DNA of 64,000 bases, from the NCBI GenBank assembly GCA_022616415.1, contig JAKEEU010000131.1, positions 1 through 64,000 on the forward strand, written 5' to 3'. The notes under the pieces were generated by a model that saw only the letters and a program-made list of their open reading frames with translations, was not told where the DNA came from and did no database searches. A program made the translations under genes and the position numbers. This DNA is from Candidatus Zhuqueibacterota bacterium (GTDB lineage: Bacteria; Zhuqueibacterota; Zhuqueibacteria; Zhuqueibacterales; Zhuqueibacteraceae). Below are positions 31,624-40,983 of the stretch, piece after piece; position 1 is the stretch's first letter, and each line of letters begins with the position of its first letter.

Positions 31624-34143
31624 CTACCTCATGATGGAAAAGTAACCGGTTTGCTTGCCGCCGGGATACTCGGCTACATAGATATACAGCCCGCTTTTTA
31701 CTTCCTGCCCGTCTTTGGAGAACATATCCCAAAAAATAGTTCCATCGTTCGGATTTGTTCCTGAGAATTCCAGCACATCAATGACTTGTCCGGACACATC
31801 AAAGATGGTGAGACGCGTGTTGGTTGGCAGGTTAAGGAAAAGGAGCTTGTGCTCCAGGCCGGTATCAAACAATGCCTGTTTTTTATATGGGTTGGGAATC
31901 ACCCGCACTTTAAGGTTTCCGGCGATCAAATCATTTGGAGCAGCCAATGGCGATTTCAAAATGAAATTCGCTCCGATGCCCTTTAACCCCGCAAGAGTCT
32001 TGGGATAAAAGGAGCTGGCAGTAGCAAAGTGATAGGTGCCTTCCCATAGGCCGGAACGACCATTCCAATTCGATTTGTAGGTTTCGAGGCTGGTATAAGG
32101 TAGCCCTGCTACCGTACCCGTCTCATTGTCATAGGCGGCAACGTAATACCAATAGGTGAAGCCGACCTGCAATTGGGCGTCCTCAAATGAATACTTGTAC
32201 TGATTAGCATCCGAAGCCGTATTCAGGAAGCTGTTCAGATTAGCCTTCGGAATGATCTTGATGAGCCGATACGGGCCCCAGGCATTTGATTCCTGCACTC
32301 TATAAAAACTTGCCGAGGCACTGACGTTGGGGTTATTGGGCGCCCCGAAGGCGGCCAGTTCCGCATCGGTGGGGTTCTCTTTCGTCTGCTCATGATATCG
32401 ATCTAACGTTCGCGTACCTAAAAGCCGGGAATCAAATCTCGGAAATGCACTTGACCGATAAACCTTATATCCGGCAAAGTCAGATGCGCTCTCAGCCCGG
32501 TTATCCCACTTAACGACGGAAGTCACTTGCCGGGTAACCTCCACTGTTGCATCCGGCGTGGGCGGCGGTTCCGGAACATTCCAATTATTTTCATAAGCCC
32601 ACTGCGCCGCTCTGCGAGCCTGGCGCACGCCTTTAAGGCGAAAGCCGCCGTACTCGACGAGCACCAAGCTCATCGTCTCACCGACTTCGAGCGAAAACGG
32701 CCCGACGCCGACGTAGAAGTCGCCATCAAAGCCGTGGATGAAAGAATAACCTTCCTTCCAATCATCCTTCGAGTCGGGGTTATCCAACTCCCAATTTTGC
32801 GCATAAGTGTTATTGTATTTCATACTGCCATCAGGGCGACCGCGCTGACCGGCTGGCTTCTCAATGCCGACAAAGGACAGCGGATTGCCGACTTCGAAAG
32901 GCTTGGTCGTGTCAAAATAGTTGGGGTCGGGCGAAAGATCAAATTTCGTGCGATCCCAAATCTTGCCGCCATTCGCATAGAAAGAGCCCATCGACAGCAC
33001 GTGATTTTCCCACGGATTGTGATCGTTATTGCCGTAACCTTTGCTCACCGAAGTGTACCATCCGCGTTGCGGCCCTTCTCCGACCGGTGGGCTATCATAA
33101 ATGGTTTTCTTGTCCGCTTGTCCGAAGCTGCTTCCATTCGCAGGAAGAGCGCCTTGTTTCGCCGCAACCCACGTATGGCCGGCGTAAATATCCTGATACC
33201 ATTGCCGTCCGGTCATGGTGTTGCCCAAAGTGCGGGTGCCATCAGCGCCCCAAGTGGCCGTGGCTTGCTTGCCGGAAGACGTCGTGAACGTCTTGGTTTG
33301 CGTCAGCGCTGCCGGCGCCGGGCCGGAAAAATTGACCGGCACGTCCCAAGGATTCCCGTTCTCATCCGGCGTGGCATCGTAGCCGCTGACGACGCCGGAA
33401 AAAAATCCACTGGCGCCACGAGCGCCGAGCAAATTGTTCGTCATGCTGTTGATCGGCTCCGACCGCATGTTCAAAACCATGCAGTTGATCCGATTGTTAG
33501 TCTTCTCGGGTGTGCCATCGCCGTTGGCATCGAGCACGCCGGTGTTGGTAAACTCAAACTCCACCGCGATGAAGTCATTCATATTCGCGTGGTTGAGCGT
33601 GTATTGCCGCACCCGCATTTTCACATAAAGGCCGAGGTTGGTCGGGCCCTCGGCGGTATAAAGCATCTGATGGCGCTTGTTGGCATCGACCCATTGCGCT
33701 GCCGCATCGCCCCGGCGTTGATTGTATGGCGCCGGCAGGCTGACCTTGCTGGTCTCGAACGCATAGACATAATCTTTGGCGCGTGGATCGGTGGAAGTCG
33801 TGAAATTGTTGATGCCTTTGGTATACTCGATCAATTCAATATCCTGCTTCCACGGAATGTGCATGTCGCTTCCGGCCGGATACATCTGCGTCGGTGTGGT
33901 CCACTGGCGCTCCAAATTGCCGACGCGCACCAAATGCCACGTCAGGTTGGGATTGTCCTGGGTCTCGTAATAAGTCTTCCTGACCCAGGTGGGCATAAAA
34001 GTATCCCATAAATCGCCGGCGGTCATGACACCGACATTAGGGTAAGGATCTTGGGTTTTGGAGAGGCTCTGGCCGAGCAAAATCTCTCCGCCGGCCAATA
34101 AAATCAATACCGCTAAGACGAGCATAAATTTGCTTGATTTCAT
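31624..34143 (-). CDS. Large secreted surface protein with FlgD-like C-terminal sorting domain
   Basis: The 839-residue protein has a signal peptide (cleavage near ILLGQS). The mature part contains a fibronectin/Ig-like segment (SVVKWDNRAESASDFAGYKV YRS...), tyrosine- and asparagine-rich blocks, and a C-terminal module. That module begins VRVIPNPYKKQALFDTG and ends KSGLYIYVAEYPGGKQTGYF SIMR, the sorting-domain type of FCB bacteria. I recognise no enzyme. Proteins of this design commonly sit between a TonB receptor and a PorV gene in this group; they are probably exported and surface-attached by a type IX-like system. Confidence 0.78.
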   Translation of the reverse strand: MKSSKFMLVLAVLILLAGGEILLGQSLSKTQDPYPNVGVMTAGDLWDTFMPTWVRKTYYETQDNPNLTWHLVRVGNLERQWTTPTQMYPAGSDMHIPWKQDIELIEYTKGINNFTTSTDPRAKDYVYAFETSKVSLPAPYNQRRGDAAAQWVDANKRHQMLYTAEGPTNLGLYVKMRVRQYTLNHANMNDFIAVEFEFTNTGVLDANGDGTPEKTNNRINCMVLNMRSEPINSMTNNLLGARGASGFFSGVVSGYDATPDENGNPWDVPVNFSGPAPAALTQTKTFTTSSGKQATATWGADGTRTLGNTMTGRQWYQDIYAGHTWVAAKQGALPANGSSFGQADKKTIYDSPPVGEGPQRGWYTSVSKGYGNNDHNPWENHVLSMGSFYANGGKIWDRTKFDLSPDPNYFDTTKPFEVGNPLSFVGIEKPAGQRGRPDGSMKYNNTYAQNWELDNPDSKDDWKEGYSFIHGFDGDFYVGVGPFSLEVGETMSLVLVEYGGFRLKGVRQARRAAQWAYENNWNVPEPPPTPDATVEVTRQVTSVVKWDNRAESASDFAGYKVYRSSAFPRFDSRLLGTRTLDRYHEQTKENPTDAELAAFGAPNNPNVSASASFYRVQESNAWGPYRLIKIIPKANLNSFLNTASDANQYKYSFEDAQLQVGFTYWYYVAAYDNETGTVAGLPYTSLETYKSNWNGRSGLWEGTYHFATASSFYPKTLAGLKGIGANFILKSPLAAPNDLIAGNLKVRVIPNPYKKQALFDTGLEHKLLFLNLPTNTRLTIFDVSGQVIDVLEFSGTNPNDGTIFWDMFSKDGQEVKSGLYIYVAEYPGGKQTGYFSIMR

Positions 34144-34176
34144 GCGTAAACCTCACGTTGATTTCGTTATCTTGTT

Positions 34177-34301
34177 GTAGTCCTGCCGCCTTGCCCCGAT
34201 TGTCATTTATGATCTTCCAAGGGGAAGATCGGGGCTTGTGAGGCACTATTTAAAAACGAAACTCACGATTCTAACAGCCGCCCACAAGGGGCGGGGACTA
34301 C
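34177..34301. repeat. Family E inverted-repeat element, copy 2
   Basis: GTAGTCCTGCCGCCTTG at the left and GCCGCCCACAAGGGGCGGGG ACTAC at the right are the family E ends. An inner stem CCCCGAT/ATCGGGG with CTTCC/GGAAG lies between. It occupies the whole gap between the TonB receptor gene and the surface-protein gene. Confidence 0.75.
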
Positions 34302-37235
34302 TTAAAACGAAAAGTCAATGCCAAAATAGAATTCGCGGGCGATGTCAAACAGTGGTATGCCATCCGCTGTGGTTGGCCGCTTCAAGTCGCCGGTTGGATC
34401 TTGGTTTTTTTCCCAGAGCGTGGTGCTGGGGATATTGTAACTGTCCCACGTCAGAATGTTTTGTTGATCGAAGATATTACGGCCCTCGAAAAAGATACGC
34501 CCGTAACGCGAGCCGCCGAGATTGAGGCCTTTGGCGAGACGCAAATCCGTGCGATAGTTCCACGGCGACCGTTCTTGCTGGCGACCGCGCAGATCTGTAG
34601 CGGTTTGCGCCAGAAAATACCAAAAGCCGCTCTGGGCGGTGCTAATACCGGAAACGTCGATATCAAAAGGCAAATTCAGTATAAACGTCAATGCCAAGCG
34701 GTGCTCGCGGTCAAAGCCCGAGTCCAAGGCGTTGCCGCCGCCGGTGATATTGACCGGGAATGTATTCCACTGATGCCGGTCATCGAAAGGAATCGTTCGG
34801 TCGGCAGCGGCGGAAAAGCTGCTCTTGTTGGGTGAAATATTCGAGGCGTTTGCCGCGCCTTTGATATAACTGAAGGCATAATTGAAGCGGCCCGCGAGCC
34901 AACCCACCGGACGCTTCTCCAAAGTCAACTCAATGCCGCGCGCATCGGCATAACCGAAGCTGGTGATATAAGTGTAAGAGCCGAACCCTTGGCCGGTTGC
35001 CGGGTTGATGGCATAGCCCACCGTGCCATAGTTTTTGATGTCGCGATAGTACGCCGTCACGCCAGCCACGTAGTCCTCCAAAAAGGACCATTGCAAACCG
35101 ATCTCGTAGGCGGTGGCCTCAGGTGGATCCAATGCCACATCTTGCACGACCGGCAGCGAGGGATTGGCAAAATTGCCGTAGTTTTCAAACAACAAGCCAA
35201 AAGGCGGCGGCGAAAAGAAACGGCCCCAGGAGTAATGCATCGCCGCGGTGGCAGAGATCGGATGTGAAATGCCGACTCTTGGTCCGACGAACCATTTGGC
35301 CGGCACGTCTTTGTTGCGAAGCTGTATGCGCGTAATCGCACCGCTGGGCAGGGTTACTTGTTGAGAGACATTGAAGAAATCCCCGAACTGCTCGGCGCCC
35401 ACATCAAACCCATCGACTCTCAAGCCGGCGTTGATGATGATGCCCTGGTATTCGATACGGTCCTGCGCATAGAACGCCCACTCCTTGGGATTGAGCTTAT
35501 ACGAAGTCTCCTCGAAGGGGAAGTTTCGATCAAAAATTTTGACCACTTGCGTGCGTTGCTGGAAATCTTCAACCGTATGATAGCGGTACAAAAATCCGGC
35601 TTTGAGTTGATGGTTGAAAGTGATCTGGCTGGTCAGGTCGCCTTTGATTTGGAACGCATTGCGCTTGAGGTCTTCATAATAAAAACCCGGTTGGCCGAAA
35701 CGGTACTGGCCGGCGGCGTAGCCCACATCGTGAAAGCGCTCGTTGCCGGGGTCGCCGGTAAAGAAAGTTCTTCTGGTGCCGATAACGCCGGCACCGCCAG
35801 TGCCCAAATATTTCTCCGCTTCTGCCTGCGTGCGAATGATAAGAAAATCACTGTTCTCACCCCGCTCGATAATACCATTACCGTTATCGTCAGAATAACC
35901 GAAGCGCGAGGTGCGTCCGGTATAGCTGCCCTTGATTTCATAAAAAGTTTTCGACGAGAGCGTGTGGGTCCAGCCCAAATAGCCGACGAGGCCGAGCTTC
36001 TCGTTCTGTGCGTTGCCCTCGGGGAAAAATTTGAAACGGCTGCTGAACGCCTGGTTTTTCCAGCCGCCGAGAATGCCGCCGTCGTTGATAATAACGTTAC
36101 CGGTGAGTTTTTGCGAATTGGTCAGATTGTAATTCAACTTCAACGAGCTGTTGATCTCGCGATTGAACTCGCCGGGAAAGCGGCCATGGGAATTTAACAA
36201 CCGGCTGCTCAAGTAAAAATTGCCTTTGCTCGTGAACGGCCCGCCCAAAGACAGCTCGCCGTCAATCGTCGGATCAGCGCCATAGCCGATTTCATCGATG
36301 GTGGATTGCGAGAACTTCATGAGCGAGGCTTTTTCCTGATTCGCCGGCGTTGTCGATGCCGCCAGGGTTGCCTTTTCCGCCAAAAATCTCGGCAGGTCAT
36401 TGTAGACATTCGGGCCGGCATGATCCAAACCGCCGGCGCTGCTGCGGACGAAGAGTTTGCCCGATATTTTTCGTCCGCCGTCGCGAGTGGCAATATTGAT
36501 AATGCCTGCCGAAGCGGCATCGTACTCGGCGTTGAACGTGCCGGCGAGAACCGCCACTTCTTGGGCCGATTGCGCGTTGATATCGACCACATTGTTTTCA
36601 TCGCCATCGGAGCGCTGGGTCGCCGTATAAACTTGATAGACCTGATAGCTGCCCGTGCCGCCGGCAAAATAAGTATCGGAAATGTTGACGCCATCGAGCA
36701 GCGTTCTGGATTCGTACTTGCGGCCGCCACGAATGTAGCCTCGAAACGTGCTGGCCGTCGTCTCAACGATGCGATCAATGCTCCCGGCAGGCAAAGCATT
36801 GTCGAGCTCTGCGACCCCGATATTCGAGCGGCTGGCCGTCAACGTTTTGTCCACCAACGGCCGTTCCGCCACAATCGTAACCTCTCCCACTTCAACGACG
36901 GTTGCTTTCAACGGGAAGTCGACAGATGTCGTCACGTCCAACCGGCTGACGACATTAGAAATGATGACTGCCTCATAGCCGATGATCGAGGCTTTAAGTT
37001 GATACGTGCCGGGCGGCACATTTAAAATAAAATAGCGGCCATTGAGATCGGAAGTGGCGCCCATGGTCGTTCCCACGAGAACCACATTCACGCCGGGAAC
37101 CGGTTGCCCGGATTGCGCATCTTTAGTAATGCCGGCAATCTTGCCGAGACCCGCAAAAGCCGGGCTTCCGGCAAACAGCAACAGCGCCAATGCCACGGCG
37201 GCGCTCACCAAAATTTTTTTTCTCACATCTGACAT
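34302..37235 (-). CDS. TonB-dependent outer-membrane receptor (SusC/CarboxypepD_reg type)
   Basis: The 977-residue protein has a signal peptide (cleavage near AFAGLG). A carboxypeptidase-regulatory-like domain follows (KIAGITKDAQSGQPVPGVNV to ~residue 115), then a plug domain with 'RGYIRGGRKYESRTLLDGVN', then a ~750-residue barrel ending in EFYFGIDFSF. It should import a large substrate or act in envelope export. AAGGAGG before the ATG is strong. It is the first gene of the minus-strand unit TonB receptor, surface protein, PorV. Confidence 0.9.
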   Translation of the reverse strand: MSDVRKKILVSAAVALALLLFAGSPAFAGLGKIAGITKDAQSGQPVPGVNVVLVGTTMGATSDLNGRYFILNVPPGTYQLKASIIGYEAVIISNVVSRLDVTTSVDFPLKATVVEVGEVTIVAERPLVDKTLTASRSNIGVAELDNALPAGSIDRIVETTASTFRGYIRGGRKYESRTLLDGVNISDTYFAGGTGSYQVYQVYTATQRSDGDENNVVDINAQSAQEVAVLAGTFNAEYDAASAGIINIATRDGGRKISGKLFVRSSAGGLDHAGPNVYNDLPRFLAEKATLAASTTPANQEKASLMKFSQSTIDEIGYGADPTIDGELSLGGPFTSKGNFYLSSRLLNSHGRFPGEFNREINSSLKLNYNLTNSQKLTGNVIINDGGILGGWKNQAFSSRFKFFPEGNAQNEKLGLVGYLGWTHTLSSKTFYEIKGSYTGRTSRFGYSDDNGNGIIERGENSDFLIIRTQAEAEKYLGTGGAGVIGTRRTFFTGDPGNERFHDVGYAAGQYRFGQPGFYYEDLKRNAFQIKGDLTSQITFNHQLKAGFLYRYHTVEDFQQRTQVVKIFDRNFPFEETSYKLNPKEWAFYAQDRIEYQGIIINAGLRVDGFDVGAEQFGDFFNVSQQVTLPSGAITRIQLRNKDVPAKWFVGPRVGISHPISATAAMHYSWGRFFSPPPFGLLFENYGNFANPSLPVVQDVALDPPEATAYEIGLQWSFLEDYVAGVTAYYRDIKNYGTVGYAINPATGQGFGSYTYITSFGYADARGIELTLEKRPVGWLAGRFNYAFSYIKGAANASNISPNKSSFSAAADRTIPFDDRHQWNTFPVNITGGGNALDSGFDREHRLALTFILNLPFDIDVSGISTAQSGFWYFLAQTATDLRGRQQERSPWNYRTDLRLAKGLNLGGSRYGRIFFEGRNIFDQQNILTWDSYNIPSTTLWEKNQDPTGDLKRPTTADGIPLFDIAREFYFGIDFSF

Positions 37236-37894
37236 ACTCTTTCCTCCTTAACCTTATTTGACGTTTGAAGTCTGAACCGGGTGAGGGCTGTGAATAATGA
37301 CAATGCGAAGCTGAAGCTCACCTCCTTCCAAAAGAGTGAAGTTATGCGGAGACGGTTGGCTCAAAATTGAGGCTTTTACCTATTGGCATGAATAAACTAA
37401 AAGGGAGCATGAGAAGATCAAGCGAAATGAAAATTGCGGGCTTGCATCTTTGCCTGGCGGCGTGAAACCGATAATGGGACATTCATTGTCTCCATATTGA
37501 AAAAACCGTCTCGTGATGCCGATCCTTACCGATTTCGTCCTTGATGGAATCCTAACCGAGCAAAAGTGAGAATAAGATATATCAGCGCCCGGTCTTTGTC
37601 AAGAAGTTTTTTGAATTTATTTGCAAAATTATGTAGACCCCGCCCACGCCGCCCCGGCCGAATTGCGCTAAAATCTTATCGTGGGAAATGGTTTTGCCGG
37701 TCACGATCTCATCGCAAAGTGACAAAGGAATTTTTTATTCTAAACGACTTGTCGATTTTGAAGCGGCGCATTCGTCATATCTATGAACGACGCAAGAAGT
37801 CCTCACCGCTTCTTGATCTCGCGTTTCTAATTTTACGTTTTACGCCTTGCGTTTTACATTTCACTTTTTAACCCTTATATTTAAGGAGAACCCC
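37236..37894. other. 659-bp intergenic region between divergent genes
   Basis: It must hold the promoter of the minus-strand TonB operon and of the plus-strand YCII gene. I see no open frame with coding character. A 'cgttttacgccttgcgttttac' repeat (37827-37855) recurs near 12953 and 30440. A GCAAAGATGCAAGC-containing leader (minus strand, ~37436-37471) was considered as a riboswitch but is not convincing. Confidence 0.4.
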
Positions 37895-38236
37895 ATGGCT
37901 CAATTCATGTTGCTGTTGCGCGGCGGCGGTGAATTTCCGGTGCACTCGCCGGAAGAGATGCAAAAAGTTTTGGAAAAGTATCTCGGCTGGGCGGATAAGC
38001 TGCGCAAAGAAGGAAAATATCGCGGCGGCGATGAGCTCAAAGATGGAGGCCGCGTACTCTCGATTAAAAACGGCAAAGCGGTTATCGACGGCCCTTACGT
38101 CGAAACCAAAGAAATCGTCGGCGGCTATTTTTTGATCGAGGCGAAAAACTTGGACGACGCCACGGAGATAGCCAAAGAATGCCCGCATCTCGGATATGGG
38201 GGCAGCGTGGAAATTCGGGAGATCAATCCGCACTAA
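37895..38236 (+). CDS. YCII/DGPF-domain protein
   Basis: The 113-residue protein starts after TTAAGGAGAACCCC. It has the YCII-related fold pattern 'MLLLRGGGEFPVHSPEEMQK', 'GWADKLRKEGKYRGGDEL' and the IDGPYVETKE motif, equivalent to the DGPF motif. DGPF proteins are the conserved genomic neighbours of ECF42 sigma factors, and such a factor lies downstream at 38682. Their biochemical role is unresolved. A 210-bp gap containing a CTTTGCG repeat and a gene fragment separates the two. Confidence 0.9.
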   Translation: MAQFMLLLRGGGEFPVHSPEEMQKVLEKYLGWADKLRKEGKYRGGDELKDGGRVLSIKNGKAVIDGPYVETKEIVGGYFLIEAKNLDDATEIAKECPHLGYGGSVEIREINPH

Positions 38237-38266
38237 CACGAACCGCAACCCAAAAGACAAAAGCGC

Positions 38267-38419
38267 ACGCAAAGCCGCAGAGATACGCAAAGTTTCTGAT
38301 CATTAACAAGTTGAGTTAATGACAAAATAATTTAGGACAAAATTATTAAGAGCTTTTGCCACTAATCATTTTGCCTTAATCATTCTTTGCGCTAACTTAG
38401 CGTCTTTGCGCCTTTGCGT
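38267..38419. repeat. CTTTGCG-type inverted repeat
   Basis: ACGCAAAGCCGCAGAGATAC... (38267-38292) is mirrored by CTTTGCG...CTTTGCGCCTTTGCGT (38395-38419). The centre is AT-rich with ATTTTGCC/GGACAAAAT-like pairings. Same word style as the CACAAAG repeat at 29375. Confidence 0.7.
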
Positions 38420-38446
38420 GAGAGCTTTTTATTTTACGAGGTTATT

Positions 38447-38701
38447 ATGAACTACTTTACACCAGAATTCCTAAAGTTTTTTCGTGGCTTAAAAAAGAAG
38501 AACAACAAAGCCTGGTTCGACGCCAATAAAAAATGGTACGAAGAAAAACCTGCCGGACATCATCATGCAATATTATCACGCCGGCAAAAACATGAACGCC
38601 TTTCTCAAGCGCGCGATGCGTTGATGAGCTGTGCCAATTTCATGGGAAGAAAAAGCGCGAGTCCACAGTTATCCCTTGTAAATGAATTCTTTAAAAAATA
38701 A
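38447..38701 (+). pseudogene. DUF2461 gene fragment
   Basis: From ATG 38447 the first 33 codons (MNYFTPEFLKFFRGLKKKNN KAWFDANKKWYEE) match the N-terminus of DUF2461 proteins. After ~38545 the frame loses sense. A second frame then reads NLPDIIMQYYHAGKNMNAFL KRAMR and stops at 38624, which looks like the tail of an unidentified protein. The first frame runs on meaninglessly to 38701, overlapping the sigma-factor start. A large internal deletion or junction is the simplest reading. Confidence 0.6.
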
Positions 38702-40022
38702 TTCCCCTCAATCCGGCGACGTTGGCCGGCTCGTCGATCATCTTTTCCGCCATCAGGCGGCGCAAATCATTTCGACGTTGACGCGCATTTTCGGCCCGGA
38801 AAATCTCGATCTCGCCGAAGACGTGGTGCAGGAAACGCTGCTCAAGGCGCTGCGGCAATGGCCCTTCAGCGGCGTGCCGAACAACCCCAGCGGCTGGATT
38901 TTACAAACCGCGAAGAATCTCGCCATCGACACACTGCGCCGTGAGGCGTCTTTTCGCGACAAAGCCGAGGCCATCGCTTATCAACTCGAACAAGACATGG
39001 CTGCCTCGGAAGACGAATCGCAAGACCACGGGCTCAAGAGCGATCAGCTCGCGATGATGTTTACCTGCTGCCATCCGCGTCTGTCGCGCGAAGTGCAAGT
39101 GGCGCTGACGTTGAAGACCTTGTGCGGTTTGAGTGTCCCCGAAATCGCCAAAGCATTTTTGACGCCGGAAACCACGATTGCCCAGCGCCTGGTGCGGGCC
39201 AAGCGCAAAATCCGCGACGAGAAAATTCCGTTTGAAATGCCGGCAACGAGAGAACTGGCGGCACGATTAGACGCGGTTTTGGAAGTGCTTTACTTACTGT
39301 TTAACGAAGGCTACAATGCCCACGAAGGCGAAAACCTCGTGCGCCAAGATTTGTGTACCGAAGCGATTCGCCTGACTTCGCTCTTGGTAGAGCACCCCAT
39401 TGGCGGCCAGCCGAAAGTTCATGCTATGCTTGCGCTCATGCTGCTGCAAGCCTCCCGCCTGCCGGCGCGTGTCGATGCTGAAGAGAATTTGCTCCTGCTC
39501 GCGGAGCAAGATCGCACAAAGTGGGATCGAAACTTAATTCAGCTTGGATTCTACCATCTCGACAAAGCGGCGCACGGCGACGAATTAACCGAATACCACT
39601 TGCAAGCCGGCATCGCCGCTTGTCACGCCGTTGCACCGAGTTACGCCGCAACGAATTGGCAGCAAATCTTATCATATTACGACGAGTTGATTTATTTGAC
39701 GCGCTCTCCCATCGTCGCGCTCAACCGCGCGGTGGCGCTCTCCATGCTGAATGGGGTTGAAGCCGGAATCAAAGAACTCGAAAGCCTCAGCAACCTGCCG
39801 GCGATGCAATCTTACTACCTCCTCCCTGCCACGCACGCCGACTTTTATCTGCAAAAAGGCGAGCCGCGAAAAGCTGCGGAATATTACCATCAAGCCTTGG
39901 CTTTGGCGAGCACCGAGCCGGAGCGCAGATTCTTGCTGAGAAAGCTCAAAGCATGTGGTAAAGATGAGGCACAACGAGACGACATTCAGAATGAATCTTT
40001 AAAGTTGCCAACGGATAGATGA
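38682..40022 (+). CDS. ECF42-type RNA polymerase sigma factor with TPR-like C-terminal extension
   Basis: The 446-residue protein has sigma region 2 (DLAEDVVQETLLKALRQWPF, PSGWILQTAKNLAIDTLRRE) and region 4 (LTLKTLCGLSVPEIAKAFLT, TIAQRLVRAKRKIRD) in the first ~190 residues. A long helical extension follows (EGYNAHEGENLVRQDLCTEA, SPIVALNRAVALSM, EPRKAAEYYHQALALA), the DUF6596/TPR-like part that defines ECF42 factors and is needed for their function. No anti-sigma factor is adjacent. Its partner DGPF-type gene lies upstream. The last residues (LPTDR) and stop are encoded by a family B repeat. Confidence 0.92.
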   Translation: MNSLKNNSPQSGDVGRLVDHLFRHQAAQIISTLTRIFGPENLDLAEDVVQETLLKALRQWPFSGVPNNPSGWILQTAKNLAIDTLRREASFRDKAEAIAYQLEQDMAASEDESQDHGLKSDQLAMMFTCCHPRLSREVQVALTLKTLCGLSVPEIAKAFLTPETTIAQRLVRAKRKIRDEKIPFEMPATRELAARLDAVLEVLYLLFNEGYNAHEGENLVRQDLCTEAIRLTSLLVEHPIGGQPKVHAMLALMLLQASRLPARVDAEENLLLLAEQDRTKWDRNLIQLGFYHLDKAAHGDELTEYHLQAGIAACHAVAPSYAATNWQQILSYYDELIYLTRSPIVALNRAVALSMLNGVEAGIKELESLSNLPAMQSYYLLPATHADFYLQKGEPRKAAEYYHQALALASTEPERRFLLRKLKACGKDEAQRDDIQNESLKLPTDR

Positions 40023-40078
40023 AGCCAACTGATAAGGTCTATAAACAGTTGGGTTCATTAATCCGTTGGGAAAATTTT
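40008..40078 (+). terminator. Family B repeat copy 3, overlapping the sigma-factor stop
   Basis: CCAACGGAT (40008-40016) and ATCCGTTGG (40061-40069) are inverted ends. CCAACTGAT and CAGTTGGG pair inside, and GGGAAAATTTTTTT follows. The repeat begins inside the coding sequence. It is terminator-like for the plus strand. Confidence 0.7.
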
Positions 40079-40206
40079 TTTGATAGCGCTTGTTTGTTGC
40101 CCTGCCTCGTTTGGCTTACAATTGGGAGCCTCCGTTTCAAGAAAGAAAGGGTGACTTTTAACAATTTTTTTCGTATATTTGCAGTCGGTCATAACGGCGC
40201 AAATAT

Positions 40207-40983
40207 ATGAGCAAACCCAGCCTTTCATTCAATACCGACGACACCCTTATCGGGGGCGCGCAGGACAAATTCCCCCTCACGCAATGGTCGGCCATCGTCG
40301 CGCTCCGCAGCGGCGAGCAAAGCGAGCGCACACGCGCGTTTGAAATCATCGTCGCCACCTATTGGAAACCCGTCTACAAATACATCCGCCTCAAGTGGGG
40401 CAAATCCAACGAAGATGCCAAAGATTTGACTCAAGGCTTTTTCGCGAAGGCCATTGAGAAGGATTTCTTTCAAGGATATGATCCGGCCAAAGCGCGTTTC
40501 CGCACATTCTTGCGCACCTGCCTCGACGGCTTCATTGCCAACGAGAACAAAGCCGCGCAACGCCTCAAACGCGGCGGCCAGGCGGTGATCACCTCGCTCG
40601 ATTTTGAAAACGCCGAGGGCGAACTGAAACAGATCGACATTCCAGCCCCCGAAACGATGGACGACTATTTTGAAAAGGAATGGATTCGCAGCCTCTTTAG
40701 CCTCGCCATTGAAACCCTGCGCGCGGAATGTGAAGCCAAAGGCAAAACCGCCCACTTCCAAATCTTTCAGCGCTACGATCTCGACGAGACCGCCGGCGAG
40801 AAAATTTCCTATGAGCAACTCGCAACGGAATTCAAAACCTCGGTGAGCAACGTCACCAACTATCTCGCCTATGCACGGCGGGAGTTTCGGCGCATCGTGT
40901 TGGAGAAATTGCGAGAGATGACAGCGACGGATGAAGAGTTCCAGAGCGAAGCGCGGGCGGTGTTGGGTATTGAGGTGAAATAA
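40207..40983 (+). CDS. ECF-type RNA polymerase sigma factor
   Basis: The 258-residue protein has a sigma-70 region 2-like part (YWKPVYKYIRLKWGKSNEDA KDLTQGFF, FRTFLRTCLDGFIANENKAA) and a region 4-like part (GEKISYEQLATEFKTSVSNV TNYLAYARREFRRIVL). The N-terminal extension FPLTQWSAIVALRSG is typical of a subclass found in Planctomycetes, Acidobacteria and FCB genomes beside Ser/Thr kinases. No anti-sigma factor or kinase is immediately adjacent. There is no evident ribosome site before ATG 40207. Confidence 0.85.
   Translation: MSKPSLSFNTDDTLIGGAQDKFPLTQWSAIVALRSGEQSERTRAFEIIVATYWKPVYKYIRLKWGKSNEDAKDLTQGFFAKAIEKDFFQGYDPAKARFRTFLRTCLDGFIANENKAAQRLKRGGQAVITSLDFENAEGELKQIDIPAPETMDDYFEKEWIRSLFSLAIETLRAECEAKGKTAHFQIFQRYDLDETAGEKISYEQLATEFKTSVSNVTNYLAYARREFRRIVLEKLREMTATDEEFQSEARAVLGIEVK

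Noticed and set aside
34302..37235. Large plus-strand frames antisense to the TonB receptor and to other big genes
   Set aside because: High-GC codon use leaves long antisense frames open; they lack ribosome sites and domain motifs, whereas the opposite strand encodes clear families.
37436..37471. Possible c-di-GMP-type riboswitch on the minus strand (GGCAAAGATGCAAGCC)
   Set aside because: It shares only a loose GGCAAA...GCAAAGC-like word with the GEMM motif; spacing and flanking helices do not fit.
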